Source of the DNA: JAITMY01 sp031553765
Lineage (GTDB): Bacteria; Bacteroidota; Bacteroidia; Bacteroidales; UBA932
Direction of reading: 5' to 3'
DNA: 28,849 nucleotides
Assembly: GCA_031553765.1 (NCBI GenBank)
Contig: JAVBKY010000010.1
Coordinates: forward strand, 1 to 28,849
In this document: positions 9,315 through 16,750 of the stretch, one piece after another
How the letters are laid out: the number at the start of each line of letters is the position of its first letter
Numbering within the stretch: the stretch's first letter is position 1
Position numbers and translations under genes: made by a program
Notes under the pieces: generated by a model
The model's database searches: none
Seen by the model: only the letters and a program-made list of their open reading frames with translations
What the model was told of the DNA's origin: nothing

Positions 9315-11543
9315 ATGGTTAAGAAATATATATATATCATAGCTTCGAGCGTGGTGTTAGCAGCAAGCGTATGCTTGTGGACGGGATGCAGCACTGACTT
9401 TTTAGAGGATAAAACCGATTACTCAAAGCTTACCCCCGATATTTACAACGACTACACTGGTGCGCTAATGCGGGTACACGATATTTACCTGCGCATGTTG
9501 CCCAACGCCAATACGGGTGTAACCTACAGATGGCCAAGTTCTGGTCGTTCGGATGTTCAAACTCAGGCTACCGAAGAGTACACAGGCGTTGGTTACTATA
9601 CCGACCCTAAGAGTTCGAAAAATTTTCCCTACATGACTGGTGCACCGGCGCTGTTTAACGAATCGTACAAAACAAGCGAAAGCCCCTACGGCGAAATACG
9701 TAACTGCAATGATGCAATTGAGGGTATAAGTAAAGGTACGCTGACTGATGCCCAAAAGAAGGAATTGCTGGGACAACTCTACTTTTTCCGTGGTTGGCAG
9801 TACTACCTGCTGGTAAAAACCTACGGAGGTGTACCTATTATAGATCACGTGCAGGCAGCCGACGTAAGCCTGGTGGGAGATGCAACTGTGCCTCGTTCTA
9901 CCACCAAGAAGTGCATAGATTTTATATGTGAAGATTTGGAGAGAGCCTTTGCAATGTTGCCCGCTACATGGAGCAGTAGCGATGTTGGTCGCATAAGCCG
10001 AGGCGCAGCCTTAGCCGTGATGGGACGAGTGAAATTGCTTTACGCCAGCCCGCTATTTAATCGTGGCGACGATCTCTCACGCTGGCAAGAGGCTTATGAT
10101 GCCAACAAGAGGGCGATAGAGTGGTTGGATGCCAACGGCTACGGTTTGGCATACCTAAACGAACCGGGATTTAATGGTGCCGGTTGGGCAAAAGTGTTTG
10201 GCGGCATTGCTGAAGCAGAGGTACGAAAGGAGGCTGTACTTGTAACGCTATACAACATGCTCAATGATAGCAACGCGGCAAATGAGACTTGGAGAAACAA
10301 TAACAGGGAACAAGGCTTGCGTCCTGCCAATGCTACAGGAGGTAGCACCGGAACAACCGCAACAGCTCGAATGGTGGATATGTTCCCTATGGCGGATGGA
10401 AAGAGGCCAGGATTTTCAAACTATCCATACTCGGCTGATGAGTTGCTGTTTTTCAAGGATAGAGATCCGCGCTTTTACCGCACTTTTGCCTTTCCGGGTA
10501 TATACTGGCGCTTTGATGGCAGCGACACAAAATCCTTGCCTGGTTTGCCCGCTGATGCTCAGGTATACAATGGCGAAGAATACGTGCTATGGAATTACGC
10601 ATGGTATGCCGATGATGCTACTCGCACAACCGACACCGAAAAGGGTTTTGGAGCAGATAAGTTGGGCGACAAAAACCTTGGAATGTACGTGCGCAAGCGT
10701 AGCAACGATTTTGATGTGACTAATCCCACTCGCCTGTATCGTTGGCCTGCCGCTTTCGCTGAAAACGCAGCTGCAGGTTTGTTTGGCGAAGGCGCCATGC
10801 CCCACATGGAAATTCGTTATGCGGAAGTGCTGCTTAACCTGGCTGAGGCAGCTTGCGGTATAAGCAAGATGGACGAAGCTTTCAATATTTTGAAGCTTAT
10901 TCGTCAGCGTGCCGGATATGATCAGGATATCGCCACAGCCGACTATGGTTTAGTGCTTGGTGATCGTGGCACTATGTTTGGTGACGTTCTCTACGAGCGT
11001 CAAATAGAACTTGCTTACGAAGGCAAGCGCTTTGACGATATGCGTCGCTGGTTGCTATGGGATGGTGGAGTGAACTTTAGCAGCGTGGCAGGCGCGCCGG
11101 GTTCTTGGAGCTTGGCGGGCTTTGATGGTAACACCATAATGTTCTTGGGTTACTGGGCCTACACTGATTCTTATCCGTTCAATGGCCAGCTTCGCGACAA
11201 CTTTGAGCTTGCCTCAAAGACAACAGCAGCAAGAAATACTGATGCCGACCCGCTTAAGAGCAAGCGTCCTGCAGCATTGGACTTAAAGGTAGATACGGTG
11301 ACAAGTCATGTTGCTACAACTGCTAAAATAACAGCTTTGGAAAACTTCTACATCAACTATTTGGATCGCAAAAAACGTAGAGGCGACACTGAAAACAGGG
11401 AGGTTACTTTTGAACCGCAGTATTACTTCCTTGGCTTCTCAAGCGGAGCACAGGGTAGAAACCCAAGTCTAGAGCAGACCATAGGTTGGGCTGACGTGAA
11501 GAGGGGAGATGCTTACGGAACTTTTGACCCCTTGGCTGAATAA
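9315..11543 (+). CDS. SusD/RagB-like glycan-binding outer-membrane lipoprotein
   Basis: This protein forms the surface lid on the SusC-like channel and captures oligosaccharides. The lipobox is LWTGC with Cys25 as the acylated residue. After it come the SusD-like helical start (a DFLEDKTDYSKL segment followed by Y...LMRVHDIYLRM) and TPR-like helices (LYFFRGWQYYLLVKTYGGVPII). The conserved C-terminal SusD signature is present: MEIRYAEVLLNLAEAACG, LIRQRAGYD, and YERQIELAYEGKRFDDMRRW. At 742 aa it is longer than most family members, which are commonly 500-650 aa; the extra length appears to lie in the middle and in a lysine/arginine-rich C-terminal part. It is 15 bp downstream of the SusC-like gene and is followed by a terminator. 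Family call is firm; ligand (galacturonan fragments) is inferred from context. Confidence 0.95.
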   Translation: MVKKYIYIIASSVVLAASVCLWTGCSTDFLEDKTDYSKLTPDIYNDYTGALMRVHDIYLRMLPNANTGVTYRWPSSGRSDVQTQATEEYTGVGYYTDPKSSKNFPYMTGAPALFNESYKTSESPYGEIRNCNDAIEGISKGTLTDAQKKELLGQLYFFRGWQYYLLVKTYGGVPIIDHVQAADVSLVGDATVPRSTTKKCIDFICEDLERAFAMLPATWSSSDVGRISRGAALAVMGRVKLLYASPLFNRGDDLSRWQEAYDANKRAIEWLDANGYGLAYLNEPGFNGAGWAKVFGGIAEAEVRKEAVLVTLYNMLNDSNAANETWRNNNREQGLRPANATGGSTGTTATARMVDMFPMADGKRPGFSNYPYSADELLFFKDRDPRFYRTFAFPGIYWRFDGSDTKSLPGLPADAQVYNGEEYVLWNYAWYADDATRTTDTEKGFGADKLGDKNLGMYVRKRSNDFDVTNPTRLYRWPAAFAENAAAGLFGEGAMPHMEIRYAEVLLNLAEAACGISKMDEAFNILKLIRQRAGYDQDIATADYGLVLGDRGTMFGDVLYERQIELAYEGKRFDDMRRWLLWDGGVNFSSVAGAPGSWSLAGFDGNTIMFLGYWAYTDSYPFNGQLRDNFELASKTTAARNTDADPLKSKRPAALDLKVDTVTSHVATTAKITALENFYINYLDRKKRRGDTENREVTFEPQYYFLGFSSGAQGRNPSLEQTIGWADVKRGDAYGTFDPLAE

Positions 11544-11563
11544 ATTACAGCAACTATGATAAA

Positions 11564-11608
11564 TGCCCTCAGTCTCTTATACAACGAGGGATTGAGGGCG
11601 TTTTTTAT
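11564..11608 (+). terminator. Rho-independent terminator after the SusCD pair
   Basis: The left arm beginning GCCCTCA at 11564 pairs with the right arm ending TGAGGGC at 11599, with a wobble pair in the upper stem, and is followed by a T6 run. It lies 20 bp after the SusD-like stop and ends the 4411-11543 transcription unit, or reduces expression of the genes behind it. Confidence 0.8.
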
Positions 11609-11643
11609 TTTGGAATAGGACAAAAATTAAAAATTACAAGCAG

Positions 11644-12657
11644 ATGAAAAAATTTCACATATCACTTTTGCTGCTTACCGCACTTTTTCTGCTAACCGGA
11701 AAAGCGCAGCTAAGCGCACAAGAAACGCCCATTGATAGCATGGATTTGCCATGGGTGGGAACCCTATTAGGCGATGGTATTGTTTTTCACGTAGATGAAG
11801 TTACGCGCAAGGTGCTGGTGGTGTCGTTTACCGAAGCGCCTGTCAATGCGAAAAACTTTTACGGAACATATGGCGAGTGCGGACAACTTATCACAGGAGC
11901 CTCATACGGTGAAAATGGTAAGAAAAATACAGCAGCCATTATTGTTTCGCAAGTTATTAGACCCGAAATTATCCCACAAAACAACCCTTATCCCAATCCC
12001 GGAGATTACAGGGATAACTCAAGGAAGCCTGACACGGCACGTCGCGCCGCACACTGGTGCACTGAGTTGAAGGGGGGTGAGGAGTGGTTTTTGCCTTCGC
12101 GCGAGCAGCTGAAAAAGTTGTATGAAGCAAAGAGCACAGTAAACCAAACTTTGACATCCATGGAGGGTACTCCGCTTGGTAATGGCTACTACTGGTCGAG
12201 CACGCAGCTTGATGCCTACAATGCGTGGTACGTGTTTTTTGACAACGGTGAAGTTGCTGCCAGCACCAAGAGTAATGCAGGTAGCGTGCGCGCCATAGCT
12301 GAGTACAGCTATAGTAGCGCCCCCGTAGTAGATGACGAAGAGGAGGAAAATGGCAGTTACGACGGTATTTATGAAAAGGATGATGACGACGATGACGATG
12401 TAACCGGAGTGGGTAAAAAGAACCGCTTGAATGTTAACCTGTATCCTACTCCTACAAAGGGCACGCTCAACATTGAGGGCTTGACAGGACGAGTAAGGGT
12501 GGATGTGTACAGCGCCTTTGGAGTATTGTTTATGTCACGAATGTATGAAGGTGATGGACTATTCAGCATTGACCTTTCAGCTATGCCTAAGGGTACGCTG
12601 TTTGTGAGGTTGACCTGTGATGGAAAGAGTACCACCAAGCAAATAGTAAAGCAGTAG
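11644..12657 (+). CDS. DUF1566/Lcl-type domain protein with acidic linker and T9SS sorting domain
   Basis: This 337-aa secreted protein has a signal peptide ending near Ala25 (QLSA|QE). Residues about 40-222 resemble the DUF1566/Lcl C-terminal fold: G.(I/V)FHVDE near the start, then GGEEWFLPSREQLKKLY, YYWSST, AWYVFFDNGEV and a closing VRAI. Residues about 230-252 are a very acidic linker with seven consecutive Asp (246-252), encoded by mixed GAT/GAC codons. Residues about 262-337 are a type A T9SS sorting domain, with YPTPTKG where YPNP is usual and a normal MPKGTLFVRL segment near the end. The next gene begins 22 bp after the stop, so it is probably co-transcribed with the large pectate lyase. 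Function is unknown. Related domains occur in bacterial surface proteins and a binding or adhesion role is plausible, but no enzyme residues are evident. Confidence 0.8.
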   Translation: MKKFHISLLLLTALFLLTGKAQLSAQETPIDSMDLPWVGTLLGDGIVFHVDEVTRKVLVVSFTEAPVNAKNFYGTYGECGQLITGASYGENGKKNTAAIIVSQVIRPEIIPQNNPYPNPGDYRDNSRKPDTARRAAHWCTELKGGEEWFLPSREQLKKLYEAKSTVNQTLTSMEGTPLGNGYYWSSTQLDAYNAWYVFFDNGEVAASTKSNAGSVRAIAEYSYSSAPVVDDEEEENGSYDGIYEKDDDDDDDVTGVGKKNRLNVNLYPTPTKGTLNIEGLTGRVRVDVYSAFGVLFMSRMYEGDGLFSIDLSAMPKGTLFVRLTCDGKSTTKQIVKQ

Positions 12658-12679
12658 TAACCCAAAAGCATTAATACAG

Positions 12680-15600
12680 ATGAAAAAAACATTTAAAATA
12701 TTAGCTATAGTTTCGTTGCTGTGCATGGGCTTCGGAGCGCAGGCGCAAGGAGTTCGCTACACGTATACGCCCAAAAAAATATACGATTACTGGGTGTCGA
12801 AAGCTTCGGGCTTTTGTGATACGGTAAGTACCGGACAAGAGAAGCCGGATGGATCGATAAATCCTACTTTGTCAAATGGCAAAAGCTACACCTACAAAAG
12901 GGATGGATTTAGTTACATAGATATACGAAGTGCAACCTATTCGGGTGTGTGTGACAGTGGCGTGAACTTGAGCATTGGGCACAACAATTCAACCCTTCTG
13001 ATGTTTCCATTTCAAGACTCCATGTGGTCGCAGGCCACCGAAAATTTTTCGGTAGAGGTTACCATTCCGGCGGCTATTAATAGGAAGGCAGAGAGCAAAA
13101 AGGTGCTTTTTGAAGGCTCATCTACCAATAACGATGGTAGGCTTATTCAAATTACCTGTGGCACCGACACCATTCACGATACTATATGGGTAGCCGGACG
13201 CCATGTCCTTTCCTATAGGGTAAAAAATGCAGGACAGCAAAAGGTGAAGTTTACTACAAAGAAAGCGTTGCCCAATCCCGGTCCGTACGATTTTCTAAAG
13301 GGAAACTTTAACTTCTTCCGCCTTGAGGTAGTTGATAACAATCTTTCGCTTAATACGCCTGTTTTACCATTGAGGAGCGGCACAGTTGCGAAGCTTCCGA
13401 TGAAGGAAGGTTACGATAAAAATGAATCGGTTCAAATTACTGCTAATCCTGCGGCCGGCTATACGTTTACTTCCTGGTCGGATGGGCAAACAAACGCAGT
13501 GCGTACTGTTGTTATGGATGATGACGTTACCTTGACGGCTCGCTTTACTGCCATTGATTACAAGTTTAATGCAACGGTAAATAACACCACCATGGGTAGC
13601 GTAACTGTTAAGGAGGGAGTAGTTCTGCCCACCACGACGGCGCACGTAAACGATGTGTTTACGCTTACGGCAGTACCCAGCCTTGCTAAGTATAGGTTTG
13701 TGAAGTGGGAAGACAATAGCACCAATCCCAAGCGTACCTTCACCATGCCCGCTAAGGATACCATTGCCATGGCAACTTTTGAAGATCAGCCCAAATTGAG
13801 CGTGAATATTACCGTTAGCCCATCGGGTGCCGGTACTGTAACCGATGAGGGGCGTATTATGAGAGAGGCTTTGCACCAATACTACAATGGCGACATTGTG
13901 GACATGAAGGCAACGCCAAATGCCGGCTACGAATTTGTGAACTGGTCGGATGGTTCGGACGATCCGGAGCATGCCGTACGCATAGTGGGCGATAGCGCGG
14001 TAAAAATTACGGCAAACTTCAGAACAGCTACGGCTAATCCTCCCGTACCCACCCCTCATATCGATCCCATCATTAAAGTGGACTTTGATATCTCCGGTCG
14101 TCAAACCAAGGAGGTTACAGAGCCCGGCTTCAACTCATGGGTAGTTTCCAGCACAGATGTTGTGAAAACGATTGATGATATCACTTTCACTATGACTAAA
14201 GAGGGTGATGTAGGTAAGGGTTTCAGAAGTACGTGGGATAAGTTAACCGTGCAAGCTCCCTACTACGCACGCTTGGTGGGTGATGGTATTGCGGTAGACA
14301 TGTCCGACTTGGACGCAGACCTTTACAAGGGCACGCAAATGTCCATGAAGATAGAAGGTTTGAACAAGGGTACGCACAGCATGTTGCTATACCTTAATAA
14401 CACGGATGCTACTAGGGATGCTAAAACAGGCGATACTGTTTTGTTTAGCCCGGTTAACGTTTACCTTAACGGAAACAAAATTGCCAGCGTAATGCAAAGC
14501 AACAGGGCAGCAAGCACCGATGAGGCAGCAAGTCTTTTCTTTGAGTTTCCCGTGCGCGAGTTGGAGGATATTGTTATTTATCTGGAATCAGACCTCTCGC
14601 CCATTACGCATGCTACACACAATATACCCGATACGGTTAATTTTAAGATTATACGTACAGTTACACTCTCGGCCTTTATTTTGAACGACCCCAACCCCGA
14701 GAAGCAAGCGTGGAGCCCCACACCTAACAATAGAGACGAGCACATAAACTCGAAAGGCGCAGGTGATAAGGTTATGCTCTCTTGGCGTCCGGCACGCGAA
14801 GGCGCTACAAGGCACCACGTGTACCTTGGTAGTGAATTTTTGGAAATAGATGCCGCAGATAAAACCTCGCCCCTTTACAAGGGTGCGCAAACCGATACCA
14901 CCTACCTTATTAGCAACGTGAATGTAATGGAATCTTACTATTGGCGTGTGGATGAGGAGAAAAATGGTGAGATAACCAAGGGTGATGTGTGGTACTTCCG
15001 CCCGAGGGTGCTGGCCTTCCCCGGTGCTGAGGGTTATGGTAAGTGGGCTCGTGGCGCTCGTGGTGGAAAGGTAGTGTACGTAACTAACCTGAAAAATGAT
15101 GGCGCAGGTAGCTTACGTGAGTTGACAGGCAGTGGTGATAACGACTTAGGGCCTCGCTACATTTTGTTTGCCGTAAGCGGCAGAATTCACCTGAATCCGG
15201 GTGCGCGCATTACGCTCAATAACCCATATGTTACGGTAGCCGGACAAACGGCGCCGGGCAAGGGTGTTTGCATAAGCGGTGCATCGTACGGAGTTAGCGG
15301 AGGTCAAGATGTAATTGTACGCTTTATGCGCGTGCGCGTTGGTCAATTTGGTGAAACCATTGACGGCATGGGCATGAGCGGAGCCAACTACAGTATTATG
15401 GACCACAATACCATTAGCTGGACGCATGATGAAGCCTTCAGCTCGCGCGGAGGTAAGAACTTCACTCTGCAAAATACGCTTATAGCCGAAGCCCTAAACG
15501 TGGCAAATCACAAGAACTACAGCTATGGTTCAGGTCACGGCTATGCGGCTACCATTGGTGGCGATACCGCCAGCTTCTTGCGTAACCTGTTGGTGCACAA

Positions 15601-16621
15601 CCAAGGTCGTAACTGGAGTTTGGGTGGAGGCCTGTACGGCGATGGTTACTACTCAGGACACTTGGATTTGTCCAACAATGTAGTGTACAACTACGGCGGT
15701 CGTGTTACCGATGGTGGTGCGCACGAGGTGAATTTTGTAAACAACTACTATAAGGCAGGTAAAAACAGCACTTCGGGCATGCTAAAAGCGCAGCACGAAG
15801 GAGTGGGCAAGGGAACCCAAAAGTACTACTATGCTGGTAATGTGAATGAAGCATATAATAGTGGCAACTATGGTGTGTTTACTTGCGATGGTGTTACCAA
15901 CCAGCTGTGTGGCTACTCTGATCAATGGGCTGCTGCAGAAACGAGGTATACGGCAACAGTTGATGAGCCCTTCTTCCCATCTCATGCCACGGTGTTACCC
16001 GCTAAACATGCATTTAAAAGTGTGATTTCGAATAGCGGAGCTAATATGCCTGTGACAGATGAAAATGACTTGCGTAATATTTTGGAAGCACGCGATGGTA
16101 CATGGACATATCAAGGCAGCTTCAGAAACAGCTACGACCAAGGTATTATTGACCACCACTTGGATGTGGGCGGCTATGAAAAATACCCCGAGGTTACACT
16201 TGACCTTGATGAGTTTGATACCGACCGTGACGGATTGCCCAACTGGTGGGAAAAAGAGGTGACAAAAACTAATCCTAACGGCGTAATTGGCGACTATACC
16301 GACACTAATACCGACCCCGACAACGATGGAAATACGTACATGGAGAGGTACTTGGAATTTATGGCTACACCGCACGTTACTACTGTGAAAAAACAGCCTG
16401 TGTCGGTAGAGCTGAGCCAGTACACGCGCGGTTACATCAAATCGCCCGTTTATACGGTAGAAAGCAATGGTGACGGAGTGGTAACTATCAATGGTAACTG
16501 GGCTCGTTTCCAACCCAATGCCAGCTTCGCCGGTGTTACCTACTTTACGTTTAAAGTTACCGATAGCGATGGTGATACGATGGTGCGTAAAATAGGTGTT
16601 CGTGTAGTTAAGCAGCAGTAG
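12680..16621 (+). CDS. Large multidomain pectate lyase (PL1-type) with InlB-like repeats and FnIII-like domain
   Basis: This 1313-aa enzyme likely cleaves polygalacturonate by beta-elimination. A signal peptide ends near Ala22 (GAQA|QG). Residues about 25-232 are an unrecognised beta-rich domain, possibly carbohydrate-binding. Three InlB-like repeats follow (about 239-291, 292-369, 371-449), each with a hydrophobic core and a (T/F)(F/V)..W.D motif. Residues about 461-639 form another probable binding domain, and about 668-775 an FnIII-like domain (YYWRVDE). The lyase beta-helix starts at about 777 with AFPGAEGYGKW and RGGKVVYVTNL. Asp908 in IMDH occupies the calcium-site position of PL1. Arg977 lies where the PL1 catalytic Arg is expected, but the motif reads RNWS rather than RxPxxR. 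A DTDRDGLPNWWEKE segment (about 1180) is calcium-loop-like. The C-terminus (about 1238-1313) is a cadherin/Ig-like strand set (FTFKVTDSDGD); no T9SS domain is visible, unlike its neighbours. Confidence 0.88.
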   Translation: MKKTFKILAIVSLLCMGFGAQAQGVRYTYTPKKIYDYWVSKASGFCDTVSTGQEKPDGSINPTLSNGKSYTYKRDGFSYIDIRSATYSGVCDSGVNLSIGHNNSTLLMFPFQDSMWSQATENFSVEVTIPAAINRKAESKKVLFEGSSTNNDGRLIQITCGTDTIHDTIWVAGRHVLSYRVKNAGQQKVKFTTKKALPNPGPYDFLKGNFNFFRLEVVDNNLSLNTPVLPLRSGTVAKLPMKEGYDKNESVQITANPAAGYTFTSWSDGQTNAVRTVVMDDDVTLTARFTAIDYKFNATVNNTTMGSVTVKEGVVLPTTTAHVNDVFTLTAVPSLAKYRFVKWEDNSTNPKRTFTMPAKDTIAMATFEDQPKLSVNITVSPSGAGTVTDEGRIMREALHQYYNGDIVDMKATPNAGYEFVNWSDGSDDPEHAVRIVGDSAVKITANFRTATANPPVPTPHIDPIIKVDFDISGRQTKEVTEPGFNSWVVSSTDVVKTIDDITFTMTKEGDVGKGFRSTWDKLTVQAPYYARLVGDGIAVDMSDLDADLYKGTQMSMKIEGLNKGTHSMLLYLNNTDATRDAKTGDTVLFSPVNVYLNGNKIASVMQSNRAASTDEAASLFFEFPVRELEDIVIYLESDLSPITHATHNIPDTVNFKIIRTVTLSAFILNDPNPEKQAWSPTPNNRDEHINSKGAGDKVMLSWRPAREGATRHHVYLGSEFLEIDAADKTSPLYKGAQTDTTYLISNVNVMESYYWRVDEEKNGEITKGDVWYFRPRVLAFPGAEGYGKWARGARGGKVVYVTNLKNDGAGSLRELTGSGDNDLGPRYILFAVSGRIHLNPGARITLNNPYVTVAGQTAPGKGVCISGASYGVSGGQDVIVRFMRVRVGQFGETIDGMGMSGANYSIMDHNTISWTHDEAFSSRGGKNFTLQNTLIAEALNVANHKNYSYGSGHGYAATIGGDTASFLRNLLVHNQGRNWSLGGGLYGDGYYSGHLDLSNNVVYNYGGRVTDGGAHEVNFVNNYYKAGKNSTSGMLKAQHEGVGKGTQKYYYAGNVNEAYNSGNYGVFTCDGVTNQLCGYSDQWAAAETRYTATVDEPFFPSHATVLPAKHAFKSVISNSGANMPVTDENDLRNILEARDGTWTYQGSFRNSYDQGIIDHHLDVGGYEKYPEVTLDLDEFDTDRDGLPNWWEKEVTKTNPNGVIGDYTDTNTDPDNDGNTYMERYLEFMATPHVTTVKKQPVSVELSQYTRGYIKSPVYTVESNGDGVVTINGNWARFQPNASFAGVTYFTFKVTDSDGDTMVRKIGVRVVKQQ

Positions 16622-16639
16622 TAATACTTCTATATTTGC

Positions 16640-16680
16640 TAAGAGGTTGTTCAAGAATTTGAACAACCTCTTATGTTTTT
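16640..16680 (+). terminator. Strong hairpin terminator after the large pectate lyase
   Basis: A perfect 15-bp inverted repeat (16640-16654 with 16659-16673, 4-nt loop GAAT) is followed by TGTTTTT. It lies 19 bp after the stop at 16621. It may also work on the opposite strand for the convergent HTCS transcript, although the T-run is better on the + strand. Confidence 0.8.
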
Positions 16681-16687
16681 GGTAGGT

Positions 16688-16715
16688 TTAAAAGGCGCCG
16701 CATGGGCGCTTTTTA
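16688..16715. terminator. Second, probably bidirectional, terminator hairpin between convergent genes
   Basis: A short GC stem (GCGCC near 16695-16699 with GGCGC near 16705-16709, loop centred on GCAT) is flanked by A on the left and T on the right, so both strands present a stem followed by T. It sits between the lyase stop and the HTCS stop at 16751, so for the minus strand it is the first terminator after the regulator gene. Confidence 0.55.
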
Positions 16716-16750
16716 TGGTGTGATGTTCTTGAGGATTGCTCGGAAGTTTG

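Noticed and set aside
12379..12399. Asp7-coding stretch as a slippage-prone simple repeat
   Set aside because: GAT and GAC codons alternate irregularly and the frame is intact through the T9SS domain, so there is no sign of instability.
13364..14104. 246-aa minus-strand frame inside the large pectate lyase
   Set aside because: It lies wholly within a strongly supported gene, has no recognisable domain or signal, and its composition is that of a complementary shadow.
15995..16666. 223-aa minus-strand frame over the end of the large lyase
   Set aside because: It overlaps the conserved lyase C-terminus and the terminator hairpin, with no family resemblance; an antisense shadow.
16640..16715. 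Hairpins after the lyase as ends of an insertion element
   Set aside because: No transposase, no target duplication, and both hairpins have the form and place of terminators between convergent genes.
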